Of a stretch of 64,000 bases of DNA, positions 1 through 8,680 are shown one piece after another (position 1 is the first letter of the stretch; each line of letters begins with the position of its first letter). The stretch spans positions 186,001 to 250,000 of the forward strand of contig DBFWLO010000008.1 of the NCBI GenBank assembly GCA_048465415.1, written 5' to 3'. The position numbers and the translations under genes are program-made. Origin of the DNA: Scatosoma sp048465415 (GTDB lineage Bacteria; Bacillota; Clostridia; Christensenellales; Borkfalkiaceae). A model generated the notes under the pieces. It did no database searches, was not told where the DNA came from, and saw only the letters and a list, made by a program, of their open reading frames with translations.

Positions 1-636
1 GGATTCAACAGCGTGGACGGATATCAGCGGGCCTTTTACCGGGAATTCGGCTGCAATCCCGGCGCATACGCGGAGAACCCCGTTCCGATTTTTCTTTTTA
101 CTCCTTACGAAGCGTATTCCAAAACTTTAAAGGAGAATAAAACAATGGAAAAAACATCGATCGTATTTGTGGAAACCGTCCAAAAACCGGCGCGGAAAGT
201 GATCGTCAAGAGAGGAATCCGGGCTACCGAATATTTCGCTTACTGCGAAGAGGTCGGCTGCGACGTCTGGGGGCTCTTGCAGAGCATCAAGTCCCTCGGC
301 GGCGAGCCCGTCTGCCTGTGGCTGCCCGATTCGCTGATCCCCCCGCATACCTCCCCTTACGTCCAGGGCGCGGAAGTGCCCCTCGACTATAACGGCGTCG
401 TTCCCGAAGGGTTCGAGACAATAGACCTGCCCGCCGCGCAGTATCTTTCCTTCCGCGGCGAACCGTTCCGCGACGAGGATTACGAAGAAGCGATCATGCG
501 GGTGCGGGAAGCGATCGAACGCTACGATCCCGCCCCCTCGGGGCTGGTCTGGGACAAAGACAATCCCCGTATCCAGCTCGAACCGCTGGGAGAACGGGGC
601 TATATCGAACTTCTGCCCGTGCGCCCCGCGCGCTGA
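1..636 (+). CDS. AraC-family regulator with GyrI-like effector domain (5' partial)
   Basis: The frame is already open at base 1, so the start lies outside the window and 211 codons remain. Residues 1-20 match the second helix-turn-helix of AraC-type DNA-binding domains (GFNSVDGYQRAFYREFGCNP). After a linker of about 30 residues, roughly residues 50-211 resemble the GyrI-like/AraC effector-binding domain, which in this family binds small hydrophobic or cationic ligands. The likely role is a one-component, ligand-responsive transcription factor. It converges with the rubrerythrin gene on the other strand, and the hairpin at 713-750 lies between the two stops. Its target cannot be inferred. The GTG at 13 is inside the DNA-binding domain and is not a real start. 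Confidence 0.85.
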   Translation, partial: GFNSVDGYQRAFYREFGCNPGAYAENPVPIFLFTPYEAYSKTLKENKTMEKTSIVFVETVQKPARKVIVKRGIRATEYFAYCEEVGCDVWGLLQSIKSLGGEPVCLWLPDSLIPPHTSPYVQGAEVPLDYNGVVPEGFETIDLPAAQYLSFRGEPFRDEDYEEAIMRVREAIERYDPAPSGLVWDKDNPRIQLEPLGERGYIELLPVRPAR

Positions 637-712
637 AAACGAGCGCTTTTCCCCAAAAAGAGCGGGGCAGGTATGCGGGGAACGCGAAAGAGCGGGGGAA
701 CAGAGGCGCGGG

Positions 713-750
713 AAATAAAAAAGAACAGCCGGCTTTTCCGCCGGCTGTTT
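713..750 (-). terminator. Intrinsic terminator for rubrerythrin (possibly bidirectional)
   Basis: A 10-bp perfect stem (724-733 with 740-749, AACAGCCGGC/GCCGGCTGTT) has a 6-base loop. On the minus strand it is followed by a T-rich tail (CTTTTTTATTT). It lies just past the rbr stop and also faces the end of the convergent AraC gene. Confidence 0.85.
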
Positions 751-770
751 TATGATACGGTTTTCAAGGA

Positions 771-1415
771 TCAATAGTTTTCCGCTCTGACCTGGAAATA
801 GCTTTGAGGATGCGCGCAGACGGGGCAGACGTCGGGAGCTTTCTTGCCTACGCAGATATGGCCGCAGTTGGAGCACTGCCAGACCACGTCGCCTTCCTTC
901 GAGAAGACGAGATCGCCCTTGACGTTTTCGAGGAGCTTCTTATATCTTTCCTCGTGCGTTTTTTCGATCGCCGCCACCCCGTCGAACAGTTTCGCGATCT
1001 CGTCGAAGCCTTCCTCGCGCGCTACTTTCGCGAAGCTCGCGTACATGTCCGTCCATTCGTAGTTCTCGCCTTCCGCCGCCATACGCAGGTTTTCCGCCGT
1101 GTCGGAGATCCGGCCGCCGTTGAGGAGTTTATACCACATCTTCGCGTGCTCCTGCTCGTTCTTCGCCGTCTCTTCAAAGATCGCCGCGATCTGCACATAT
1201 CCGTCCTTCTTCGCTTTGCTCGCGAAATAGGTGTACTTATTTCTCGCCTGCGATTCGCCGGCAAACGCCGTCTGCAAGTTCGCTTCCGTCTTCGTTCCCT
1301 TCAAAGGATTCACTTCCTCGAACGCCGACGCGGGCGCTTTGCATACCGGGCAGGTCTCGGGAGCTTTGTCCCCTTCGTGTACGTAGCCGCAGACTTTACA
1401 GATGAACTTTTTCAT
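771..1415 (-). CDS. rbr: Rubrerythrin with rubredoxin-like domains at both ends
   Basis: This is a non-heme di-iron peroxidase that reduces hydrogen peroxide in the cytoplasm of anaerobes, using electrons passed through rubredoxin-type iron. The 214-residue protein has an N-terminal rubredoxin-like knuckle (Cys6, Cys9, Cys22, Cys25), a central ferritin-like four-helix domain at about 45-175 with ExxH/EqeH-type iron ligands (NEQEHAKMW, EKTHEERY), and a C-terminal rubredoxin domain (Cys181, Cys184, Cys197, Cys200). Classical rubrerythrin has only the C-terminal rubredoxin domain; the extra N-terminal knuckle is a known but less common variant. The gene appears monocistronic, with a strong promoter at 1499-1527, a palindrome in the 5' leader at 1462-1477 and its own terminator. 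Oxidative-stress control is likely but inferred. Confidence 0.95.
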   Translation of the reverse strand: MKKFICKVCGYVHEGDKAPETCPVCKAPASAFEEVNPLKGTKTEANLQTAFAGESQARNKYTYFASKAKKDGYVQIAAIFEETAKNEQEHAKMWYKLLNGGRISDTAENLRMAAEGENYEWTDMYASFAKVAREEGFDEIAKLFDGVAAIEKTHEERYKKLLENVKGDLVFSKEGDVVWQCSNCGHICVGKKAPDVCPVCAHPQSYFQVRAENY

Positions 1416-1461
1416 GTTTGATTACCTCGTGTCTTTTAATTTTTTTATCGGTTTTTTTGTC

Positions 1462-1477
1462 AATCCTTATTAGGATT
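1462..1477. promoter_or_regulatory. Palindrome in the rubrerythrin leader (operator candidate)
   Basis: AATCCT-TATT-AGGATT is a perfect 6+4+6 palindrome. It lies downstream of the -10 box of the rbr promoter and upstream of the start. A related half-site, AATCCT, recurs in the promoter spacer. It does not match the PerR consensus that I know. The regulator is unknown. Confidence 0.4.
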
Positions 1478-1498
1478 AAGTTTTATTAATGTATTTAT

Positions 1499-1527
1499 AG
1501 TATAATACAAAAGAAAGGATTTGTCAA
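1499..1527 (-). promoter_or_regulatory. Promoter of rubrerythrin
   Basis: On the minus strand, TTGACA (1522-1527), a 17-base spacer and TATACT (1499-1504). This is close to the vegetative sigma consensus. Together with the cls promoter at 1668-1696 it accounts for the gap 1416-1765; the rest of that gap is A/G-rich with nothing else recognisable. Confidence 0.8.
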
Positions 1528-1667
1528 TAGTTTTGAGGAAAATTTTTGAAATTTTTTTTATGGGGCGGAAAAAGGGGAACGGGAGCGGAAGGGGAAATAA
1601 AAACGGGGCGGAAAACGCGGAAAAAAGATTTCGGAAGCGTTTCAAGATTTATATGCGGACAGGCAAG

Positions 1668-1696
1668 TTGACAAACGTAAAAAAATCTGTTACAAT
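1668..1696 (+). promoter_or_regulatory. Promoter of cardiolipin synthase gene
   Basis: TTGACA (1668-1673), a 17-base spacer and TACAAT (1691-1696), about 70 bases upstream of the cls start. Confidence 0.8.
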
Positions 1697-1765
1697 CATA
1701 GGGTACGCAAACGCGGGAATAACGCGCGGGGGGAACGCGCCCGCGCGGGGTTAAGGAATACAAAG

Positions 1766-3457
1766 ATGAAGTTCATGAACGAAAGACGTCAAAAAAGAAT
1801 AGAGAAAAATATTCTCAAAAACCGGAGATACAAGGCGCTCATTTACAACCGGGTGATTCTCACCGTGGCTCTGGTGCTGCTGCAAATCGTCATCTATACC
1901 TTATTGATGGTACGGTTTTACAACGCCGGGCGCGCGGTGCTCATCACCGTGAATATCATCGGGCTGCTGTTCGTGTTATACATCATCAACCGCAACGAGA
2001 AGCCGTCTACCAAGCTCAACTGGGTGATTATGATTCTCGTCATTCCCATTTTCGGAGTCTCGCTCTATCTTTTATTCGGCGAGGGGCGGCCCACGCGCAG
2101 AATGAACAGACGGATCTCGCAGGCGAAGCGGGAAAACGCGGGCGTGATCGCGCAGGACGCGGACGTCAAGGCGCGCGTGGACGAGAGCGGGCGCGGCGCG
2201 CAGACTTGCCGGTATTTGATGAATTACGCCAATTATCCCGTCTATGCGGACGGAGAAGTGACCTATTATCCCTCGGGAAAAGAGATGTTCAGGGACATGC
2301 TCGCCGCCATGGAGAGCGCCGAACGGTTTATCCTCGCGGAGTACTTTATCATCGCCGGGGGGAAAATGTGGGACGCGTTCCGGGAATTACTGGTGAAAAA
2401 AGCCAAAGAAGGGGTGAAGGTGCGGTTGATTTTCGACGACGTGGGGAGTCTGTTTCTCCTGCCGCCCAAGTATCACAAGTATCTCGAAGCGCTGCACCCG
2501 AACATCAAATGTTTCAGTTTCAATCCCGCCGTGCCTATTTTCACCATGCGCATGAATAACCGGGATCACCGGAAGATTCTCGTCGTCGACGGCAAGGTGG
2601 GCTTCACGGGGGGGATCAATCTCGCGGACGAATACATCGACGAGAAGATCAAGCACGGCAAATGGAAAGACACGGGCGTGCGCGTGACCGGGCGGGCGGT
2701 GAGTTCGTTCACGATGATGTTTTTCAATCTCTGGAACGCCTTCCGCAAGGACAAGGACCGGCTCAAAGATTTCATCGTGCCCGCCTATCTCGACGAGATG
2801 AAGGCCGCCGCGGATACGAAATATTTTTTCAGCAGCGAAAAGATCGGTAAAAACGGTACGGAGATCGCCGTGGAAACTTTGGCGGGGAACAGCGGAGCCG
2901 GAGGCGACAACGGATTTTTCGTGCAGCCTTACGACGATTCGCCGCTCGACAAAGAGAGCGTGGGGGAGACGGTATATCTCGACATCATCAACCGCGCGGC
3001 GAGGTATCTGTATATCTTTACGCCCTATCTCATTCTCGACGATTACATGCGCGCGGCGCTCTGCAACGCGGCCAAGCGGGGAGTGGACGTGCGGATCGTG
3101 ACGCCGGGGATTCCGGATAAAAAGATGGTGTTCCGGCTCACGAGGTCGAATTACGCGCCGCTCATCAAGTCGGGCGTGAAGATTTACGAGTATACGCCCG
3201 GGTTCATTCACGCCAAGAGCATGGTCTGCGACGACGAGTGCGCGGTCGTGGGCACGATCAATCTCGATTACCGGAGTCTCTATCTGCATTTTGAGAACGC
3301 GGTGTATTTCTCCCGCTGTCCCGCCGTGCTGGACGTGAAGCGGGACGGGGAGGAGACGTTCGAAGTCGCCAAGCGCATGACCATCGAGGACACGCGGCAG
3401 ACGTTTGTCGGAAAGTTCGTCGATTCGGTGCTGCGGGTGTTCGAAACGCTGCTTTGA
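1766..3457 (+). CDS. cls: Cardiolipin synthase (phospholipase D family)
   Basis: The enzyme condenses two phosphatidylglycerol molecules into cardiolipin and glycerol at the cytoplasmic membrane. The 563-residue protein has two N-terminal membrane segments at about 28-50 and 58-76, a cytoplasmic linker, and two HKD catalytic motifs: HRKILVVDGK at about residue 268, followed by GFTGGINLADEY, and HAKSMVCDDE at about residue 482, followed by VVGTINLDYRS. Length and order match bacterial ClsA-type enzymes, although this one is slightly longer, with a Gly/Asn-rich insert near 375-390. It has its own promoter and no operon partner. It converges with a minus-strand gene across a shared hairpin. Confidence 0.95.
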   Translation: MKFMNERRQKRIEKNILKNRRYKALIYNRVILTVALVLLQIVIYTLLMVRFYNAGRAVLITVNIIGLLFVLYIINRNEKPSTKLNWVIMILVIPIFGVSLYLLFGEGRPTRRMNRRISQAKRENAGVIAQDADVKARVDESGRGAQTCRYLMNYANYPVYADGEVTYYPSGKEMFRDMLAAMESAERFILAEYFIIAGGKMWDAFRELLVKKAKEGVKVRLIFDDVGSLFLLPPKYHKYLEALHPNIKCFSFNPAVPIFTMRMNNRDHRKILVVDGKVGFTGGINLADEYIDEKIKHGKWKDTGVRVTGRAVSSFTMMFFNLWNAFRKDKDRLKDFIVPAYLDEMKAAADTKYFFSSEKIGKNGTEIAVETLAGNSGAGGDNGFFVQPYDDSPLDKESVGETVYLDIINRAARYLYIFTPYLILDDYMRAALCNAAKRGVDVRIVTPGIPDKKMVFRLTRSNYAPLIKSGVKIYEYTPGFIHAKSMVCDDECAVVGTINLDYRSLYLHFENAVYFSRCPAVLDVKRDGEETFEVAKRMTIEDTRQTFVGKFVDSVLRVFETLL

Positions 3458-3530
3458 AGAAATTATCCGGGGAAGGAGCGACGGGGCGCCGGATAAAAGA
3501 GGGCGAAAGGGCGCTTCCATATAAACAAAT

Positions 3531-3563
3531 ACCCGCCGTCCGGAATTTTTCCGGACGGCGGGT
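3531..3563. terminator. Shared terminator hairpin between cls and the DUF2156-GNAT gene
   Basis: A 12-bp perfect stem (CCCGCCGTCCGG at 3532-3543 with CCGGACGGCGGG at 3551-3562) encloses a loop AATTTTT. On the minus strand a T-rich tail follows (TATTTGTTTAT), so it best serves the minus-strand gene. Confidence 0.7.
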
Positions 3564-3583
3564 TCGTTCGCCCGAGCGGGCGC

Positions 3584-4969
3584 TCAGACGATACGGCGAT
3601 AGTAATAATATTTTTCGTCTTCGCCGATCTTCTGCATGACCGAGGAGAGCATTTTCGCGGAAGCGACGTTTTCTTTCAGGCATTTGCCGTTGATCTGCAC
3701 GAGTTCGAGCGTATAAATGGCGTAATTGGCGACCAGTCCGAACGCGTATCTGCCGATTCCCTGCCCGTCCGCCTCGGGCAGGATCCGCACGCCGATCTCC
3801 GCGCCGCCCTTGAAATCGAAGTTATAGAGGATCGCTTCGCCTACGAATTTTCCCTCTTTACGTATGGCGAAATTCATCGCCATACGGTTGGCAAAGTCCC
3901 GTTTCTGGTCTTTATAGAAGTAGTCGCGCGAAGGCTTCGGGCAGTCCTCCCGATAGTCGTAGCCCCACCAGCGGTTGCGTTCGTCGTCCAGGCATAAACG
4001 ATTGTACGCCGGAATGTCCTTCTCGCAGATCGGCGTCAGCGAAATACCGTTTTCGCCCTTGACGATCGGGATCTTTTTCAGGCGGTTGATCGCCGTCTTG
4101 ACGTGGATCTCGTGCTTTCGGAGTATTTCGAGCGGCTGATATTGGAGCTTGGAAATGCGCAGGCCGCGGCTGCCCGCGTCGTCCTCGCGGTTGATATATT
4201 TCACGCCGCCCGCGAACGTTTTCGCGAATTCCTGCACCGTGGCCGGATAGATCCCCTCGTACTCCGGCAGGGCTTTTTCGATGTGGTCGACGAGCGTTTC
4301 GCCGCAGATCTCGCTCAGACAAAAGGAGATCACTTTTCCGTTTAGCGTAAAGCCGCCCGAAACGAAGAGCCCCGAACCCACGTAGTCCGTCATCGCCTGC
4401 GCGAATCTGAGCTCCGTTTTCGCGCCCGGCGTATCCTTGCCCGAAAATACTTTCCAGAAAGCGCGGATCCTCGGCGCGTCCGCTTTGCCGAATACCTCGA
4501 ATTTCGCCTCCGGATACAGCGCATGGAATTTACGGATATGGTTGCGCTGGCCGGCGTATTTTTTGCCCTCGAATTTGATGAAATCGCCCGCGAGATAAAG
4601 ATAGTCGTCGTAATTTCTCTGCACGCGGATCTCGATGTTGGGATAGCAGCCGAGCACGGTGCATACCGCGCAGGAGGGAACGTTGCAAAGATGAAAGGGT
4701 ATGAAACGCTCCGCGCAGTATTCGCCGCAGGCCGTGAGCGCGGCGGCAATGTCCGCCTCGGGAGAGACGGGCACCGGATAATCGAAATAGTGCTGGCCGT
4801 TCCATTTTTCTTTGACGAGCAGACAGCCCGCCGCCTCCGCGTATTCGAAATTCGCGTTCTGCCACATGATCTTGATCCCCGCCGAATAGTCGCTGATCCG
4901 GTACGTACAGCGTTTATAATACCCGGCAAGTTTTGCTATATTGCTTTCGTCGATCGGGGTGAATTGCAT
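3584..4969 (-). CDS. DUF2156 domain fused to a GNAT N-acetyltransferase domain
   Basis: The 461-residue protein appears to have two parts. Residues 1 to about 295 resemble the DUF2156/phosphatidylglycerol lysyltransferase C-terminal-like family, itself a GNAT-like fold (start MQFTPIDESNIAKLAGYY; later HIRKF and GGVKYINREDD). Residues about 305-461 resemble a RimJ/RimL-type GNAT acetyltransferase, with an acetyl-CoA loop in ADGQGIGRYA and the typical late-family stretch LKENVASAKML. The substrate is unknown; aminoacylation or acetylation of a lipid, peptide or small molecule are all possible. It is cytoplasmic with no predicted membrane segment. It is a single-gene unit with a promoter at 5003-5031. 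The start follows a close AAGGAG. Confidence 0.75.
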   Translation of the reverse strand: MQFTPIDESNIAKLAGYYKRCTYRISDYSAGIKIMWQNANFEYAEAAGCLLVKEKWNGQHYFDYPVPVSPEADIAAALTACGEYCAERFIPFHLCNVPSCAVCTVLGCYPNIEIRVQRNYDDYLYLAGDFIKFEGKKYAGQRNHIRKFHALYPEAKFEVFGKADAPRIRAFWKVFSGKDTPGAKTELRFAQAMTDYVGSGLFVSGGFTLNGKVISFCLSEICGETLVDHIEKALPEYEGIYPATVQEFAKTFAGGVKYINREDDAGSRGLRISKLQYQPLEILRKHEIHVKTAINRLKKIPIVKGENGISLTPICEKDIPAYNRLCLDDERNRWWGYDYREDCPKPSRDYFYKDQKRDFANRMAMNFAIRKEGKFVGEAILYNFDFKGGAEIGVRILPEADGQGIGRYAFGLVANYAIYTLELVQINGKCLKENVASAKMLSSVMQKIGEDEKYYYYRRIV

Positions 4970-5002
4970 AAGCTCCTTCTTCGGAATTTTATTTTCTTAT
5001 AG

Positions 5003-5031
5003 ATTATAGCAAATTTTTCCCCGGAATTCAA
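5003..5031 (-). promoter_or_regulatory. Promoter of the DUF2156-GNAT gene
   Basis: Minus strand: TTGAAT (5026-5031), a 17-base spacer ending in TTTGC, and TATAAT (5003-5008) with an extended -10 TGC. Confidence 0.7.
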
Positions 5032-5094
5032 GTTTTTACCGCGGGGAAAATAATGGTTTTTAGGTGAAATCGCCGCTCGCCTGCTCTTATTTTG

Positions 5095-5123
5095 TTGCGG
5101 CGGCGGCAAATTTATGCTACAAT
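5095..5123 (+). promoter_or_regulatory. Promoter of the small zinc-ribbon gene
   Basis: TACAAT at 5118-5123 is preceded by an extended -10 TGC. The -35 at 5095-5100 (TTGCGG) is weak but correctly spaced by 17 bases. Confidence 0.55.
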
Positions 5124-5151
5124 AAGTCTGCAAGTCTGAGGAGGAATGATT

Positions 5152-5544
5152 ATGGCGCAGAAAAAGACGTCGAGGGCGGAACGGAAAGCGGAGGAAGCGC
5201 GCGTCATCGCGGAAATGGACGAGGCGATGAAAAATTTGCGGGCGGAACAGTCCGCCGGCGAAAGCGATAAGAACGAAAAACCGCAACAGGCTCCCGCAAA
5301 GGAAGCGGGAAAAGAGCCGAAAACCGGCAAAGCGCCCGGGGCGGGCGCCGGCGCTTCCATGTCCGGGCAAATGCATTGCCGCAAGTGCGGAACCGTCATG
5401 GAAAACGGCGTCTGCCCCAAATGCGGTTATAAAGTCTACGTGCCGATGGACGAGAAAAAAATGCGCAGAATCCGCTGGATCGTCGGCGGCGTCTGCCTCG
5501 TCGGACTCCTTATCTGGCTGCTCGTCACCCGCCTCGCAAAATGA
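5152..5544 (+). CDS. Small zinc-ribbon protein with one C-terminal membrane anchor
   Basis: I do not recognise a named family beyond the zinc ribbon. The 130-residue protein has a highly charged N-terminal half, probably partly coiled and disordered (Lys/Glu/Ala-rich, residues 1-75). A single zinc ribbon follows at about 80-97 (MHCRKCGTVMENGVCPKCGY, two CxxC knuckles), and a hydrophobic helix at about 107-127 ends with LARLAK. The topology suggests a tail-anchored protein with its zinc ribbon on the cytoplasmic side. ATG 5152 is chosen over the in-frame ATG at 5146 because GAGGAGG ends 7 bases before it but only 1 base before the earlier codon. It is monocistronic with its own promoter and terminator. 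Function unknown. Confidence 0.75.
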   Translation: MAQKKTSRAERKAEEARVIAEMDEAMKNLRAEQSAGESDKNEKPQQAPAKEAGKEPKTGKAPGAGAGASMSGQMHCRKCGTVMENGVCPKCGYKVYVPMDEKKMRRIRWIVGGVCLVGLLIWLLVTRLAK

Positions 5545-5548
5545 TTGC

Positions 5549-5573
5549 AAAGACCGCTTCCGCGGTCTTTTTT
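5549..5573 (+). terminator. Terminator of the zinc-ribbon gene
   Basis: GACCGC-TTCC-GCGGTC stem flanked by A/T pairs, followed by six T residues. Confidence 0.9.
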
Positions 5574-5876
5574 CGTGCCGCGGACAGTTCAAAAAAGATA
5601 TGAGATTTTACGAAAAGTTGTCCGAGAAACGTTTAAAAAAGGGGAAAAAGGTTTAAAAATATAAGGAAATACAAAGCCCTGTGCGGAAGGTCGAAGCGAG
5701 GGGCGGAAGGGACGGGGACGAAGGGCGGGAAAGAGCGCCGGCCGCGAGAGAAGTTGAAAAAATCGCGGAACGGGAACATTCGGCGCATGCGGGAAAAAGG
5801 GAGAGAAAACTTTTTTCCGGGCGCGGAAAGGATATTTAAAACGACGGGCAGCGAAAACTGCGGGAGGTATAGAACT
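5574..5876 (+). other. 303-base G/A-rich gap before clpB
   Basis: After the first 70 bases the plus strand is strongly purine-rich. I see two short TTTAAAAA runs (about 5630-5665) but no convincing promoter. No CIRCE element (TTAGCACTC/GAGTGCTAA) and no CtsR-type direct repeat was seen. The clpB RBS GGGAGG lies at its end. The open frame that continues upstream of clpB here has no RBS and is not called coding. Confidence 0.5.
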
Positions 5877-8462
5877 ATGGATATGCGGAAATTTACGGAA
5901 AAGTCGGCGACGGCGCTGCAAGAGGCGCAGGCGGTAGCCAAAGAATACGGGAATCAGGAAATCGGGCAGGCGCATCTCTTTTACGCCCTCATCACGGCGA
6001 ACGAGGGGCTGATTCCTCAGCTTCTCAAAAAAATGGAGATCGATCTTTCCGCTTTGAGCGAAGCGGCGCAGGGGGAGATCGCGCGCTGTCCGAAAGTGAG
6101 CGGCGGGGAACAGTATATCGCGGCCGCGCTCGCGGAGGCGCTCGAAGCCGCCGAGAAGCAGGCGGCGAAGATGGGGGACAGCTACGTTTCCGTCGAGCAC
6201 CTTTTCTTCGGCCTGACCGAGAAGCCGGACGCGATCGTCAAAAAGCTCCTCAAACGCTTTTCGATCGGGCAGAACGACTTTATGCGGGCCTTAGCGGGCG
6301 TGCGCGGCAGTCAGCGCGTCAACAGCGAGAATCCCGAGGATACTTACGACGTTCTCAACAAATACGGGACCGATCTGGTGGAAAAGGCGCGGCAGCACAA
6401 GATCGATCCCGTCATCGGGCGGGACGAGGAGATCCGCAACGTCGTCCGCATTCTCTCGCGCAAGACAAAAAACAACCCCGTTCTCATCGGGGAAGCGGGC
6501 GTGGGCAAGACGGCGATCGCGGAGGGGCTCGCCATTCGCATCATGAAGGGCGACGTGCCCGATTCCCTCAAAGACCGCAAGGTGTTTTCGCTCGACATCG
6601 GCGCTCTGATCGCGGGCGCGAAGTTCCGCGGCGAGTTCGAGGAGCGGCTCAAAGCCGTGCTCTCGGAAGTGAAAAAGAGCGAGGGCGGCATCATTCTCTT
6701 CATCGACGAACTGCACACGATCGTCGGCGCGGGCAAGACGGACGGGGCCATGGACGCGGGCAATCTTTTAAAGCCCATGCTCGCGCGCGGCGAACTGCAC
6801 TGTATCGGCGCCACCACTTTGGACGAATACCGGAAATACATCGAAAAGGATCCCGCCCTCGAACGGCGCTTCCAGCCCGTCACGATCGACGAGCCGACCG
6901 TCGAGGACACGATCTCGATCCTGCGCGGACTCAAAGAGCGTTACGAGGTCTACCACGGCGTCAAGATTCAGGACAACGCCCTGATCGCCGCCGCCACCCT
7001 CTCCAACCGTTACATCACCGACCGGTTTCTGCCGGACAAGGCGATCGATCTCGTGGACGAGGCGTGCGCGATGATCAAGACGGAGATGGAGTCCATGCCC
7101 GCGGAAATGGACGAGATTTCCCGCAAGATCATGCAGCTGGAAATCGAGGAAAACGCCCTCAAAAAGGAGACGGACAATCTCTCGGCGGCGCACCTCGAAG
7201 AGATTCAAAAAGAGCTTGCGTCCCTGCGCGCGGAGTACGCGGAGATGAAGAGCAAGTGGGACAACGAGAAAAATTCGATCGGCCGGGTGCAGAAGATACG
7301 CGAGGAACTGGAACGGGCGAACGCGGAGCTGGAAAAGGCGCAGCGGGAATACGATCTCGAAGCGGCGTCCAAACTGCAATACGGGCGGATTCCGCAGCTG
7401 AAAAAGGAGCTTGAAGAGAGCGAGAAAGCCGCCGCGTCCGCCAAAGACTCCACCCTGCTCCGCGACCGCGTTACCGAAGAGGAGATCGCCCGCATCGTGG
7501 CGCGCTGGACGGGGATTCCCGTCTCCAAGCTCATGGAGGGGGAGCGGGAAAAACTGCTCCGTCTGCCCGAGACGCTGCACGAGAGAGTGGTGGGGCAGGA
7601 CGAGGCGGTGGACGCGGTTTCCGACGCGATCCTGCGTTCCCGCGCGGGAATCGCCGATCCCGGCCGGCCGATCGGTTCCTTCCTCTTCCTCGGCCCCACG
7701 GGAGTGGGCAAGACCGAGCTTGCCAAAACCCTGGCGCGCTCGTTATTCGACGACGAGAAAAACATGGTGCGGATCGATATGAGCGAGTATATGGAAAAAT
7801 ACTCCGTGTCCCGGCTCATCGGCGCGCCTCCGGGATACGTCGGTTACGACGAGGGCGGACAGCTGACGGAGGCGGTGCGGCGCAAGCCCTACTCCGTCGT
7901 GCTCTTCGACGAGGTGGAAAAGGCGCACCCGGACGTGTTCAACGTGCTTTTGCAGGTTCTCGACGACGGACGGATCACCGACGGACAGGGCAGGACGGTC
8001 GATTTCAAGAATACCGTCATCATTCTCACCTCCAACCTCGGTTCCACGGCGATCCTCGACGGGATTCAGAGCGACGGGAGCGTGTCCGAGGCGGCGAGAG
8101 GGGAAGTGGAAAGACTTTTGAAAGCCTCCTTCCGGCCGGAATTTCTCAACCGGCTCGACGAGATCGTCTTTTTCAAACCTCTGACCAAAGAGGAAGTGGG
8201 CAGAATCGTCGAACTGCTCGCGGAAGATCTCAAAAAGCGGCTGCAAGACAAACAGCTTTATCTCACGCTCACCGAAAACGCCGTCGACTACATCATCGAC
8301 AGCGGCTACGATCCCGTGTACGGCGCCCGGCCGCTCAAACGGTATATGCAGCATACCCTCGAAACCATGCTCGCCAAGAGTATCCTTTCCGGCGGCTATT
8401 CCGCCGGCGACCGTCTCGAAGTGGACGCCGGCGCGAACGGGCTCTTTGTCAGAAAGGCCTGA
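5877..8462 (+). CDS. clpB: ATP-dependent disaggregase ClpB
   Basis: ClpB is a hexameric AAA+ machine that extracts and refolds aggregated proteins together with DnaK in the cytoplasm. The 861-residue protein, the usual ClpB length, has two Clp-N repeats (about 1-145), AAA+ domain 1 with Walker A GEAGVGKT at 205-212, a long charged coiled-coil middle domain (about 405-520) that separates ClpB from ClpA/ClpX, and AAA+ domain 2 with Walker A GPTGVGKT at 606-613. The ATG at 5877 is preceded by GGGAGG at a good distance and begins MDMRKFTEKS, as in homologues; the frame extends 41 codons upstream without support. It is transcribed alone and ends in a strong terminator. Heat-shock control is expected of the family, but no operator was seen. 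Confidence 0.97.
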   Translation: MDMRKFTEKSATALQEAQAVAKEYGNQEIGQAHLFYALITANEGLIPQLLKKMEIDLSALSEAAQGEIARCPKVSGGEQYIAAALAEALEAAEKQAAKMGDSYVSVEHLFFGLTEKPDAIVKKLLKRFSIGQNDFMRALAGVRGSQRVNSENPEDTYDVLNKYGTDLVEKARQHKIDPVIGRDEEIRNVVRILSRKTKNNPVLIGEAGVGKTAIAEGLAIRIMKGDVPDSLKDRKVFSLDIGALIAGAKFRGEFEERLKAVLSEVKKSEGGIILFIDELHTIVGAGKTDGAMDAGNLLKPMLARGELHCIGATTLDEYRKYIEKDPALERRFQPVTIDEPTVEDTISILRGLKERYEVYHGVKIQDNALIAAATLSNRYITDRFLPDKAIDLVDEACAMIKTEMESMPAEMDEISRKIMQLEIEENALKKETDNLSAAHLEEIQKELASLRAEYAEMKSKWDNEKNSIGRVQKIREELERANAELEKAQREYDLEAASKLQYGRIPQLKKELEESEKAAASAKDSTLLRDRVTEEEIARIVARWTGIPVSKLMEGEREKLLRLPETLHERVVGQDEAVDAVSDAILRSRAGIADPGRPIGSFLFLGPTGVGKTELAKTLARSLFDDEKNMVRIDMSEYMEKYSVSRLIGAPPGYVGYDEGGQLTEAVRRKPYSVVLFDEVEKAHPDVFNVLLQVLDDGRITDGQGRTVDFKNTVIILTSNLGSTAILDGIQSDGSVSEAARGEVERLLKASFRPEFLNRLDEIVFFKPLTKEEVGRIVELLAEDLKKRLQDKQLYLTLTENAVDYIIDSGYDPVYGARPLKRYMQHTLETMLAKSILSGGYSAGDRLEVDAGANGLFVRKA

Positions 8463-8493
8463 CACGCCGTTTCGCAAAAATAAATTTTCCAAG

Positions 8494-8536
8494 GCCCCGG
8501 CCGCACGCGTTTTCGTGCGGCCGGGGCGTTTTCTTT
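8494..8536 (+). terminator. Terminator of clpB
   Basis: A 14-bp GC-rich stem (8494-8507 with 8514-8527), 6-base loop, then GTTTTCTTT. Confidence 0.92.
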
Positions 8537-8680
8537 ATGCCTGCCCGCCGCATTTCGCCGCGTCTAATCAAAACCTTCCGCGAGAACGCTATGATAGTGG
8601 TATTATAACTCCGTCTTTGGAAAATTGCGCCTAAAATTTGCCTCTTACGGAGATAATACTTCTATAAGGAGCGTAAATAT

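Noticed and set aside
5574..5876. CIRCE or CtsR operator for clpB
   Set aside because: Searched by eye for TTAGCACTC/GAGTGCTAA and CtsR-type heptads; none found.
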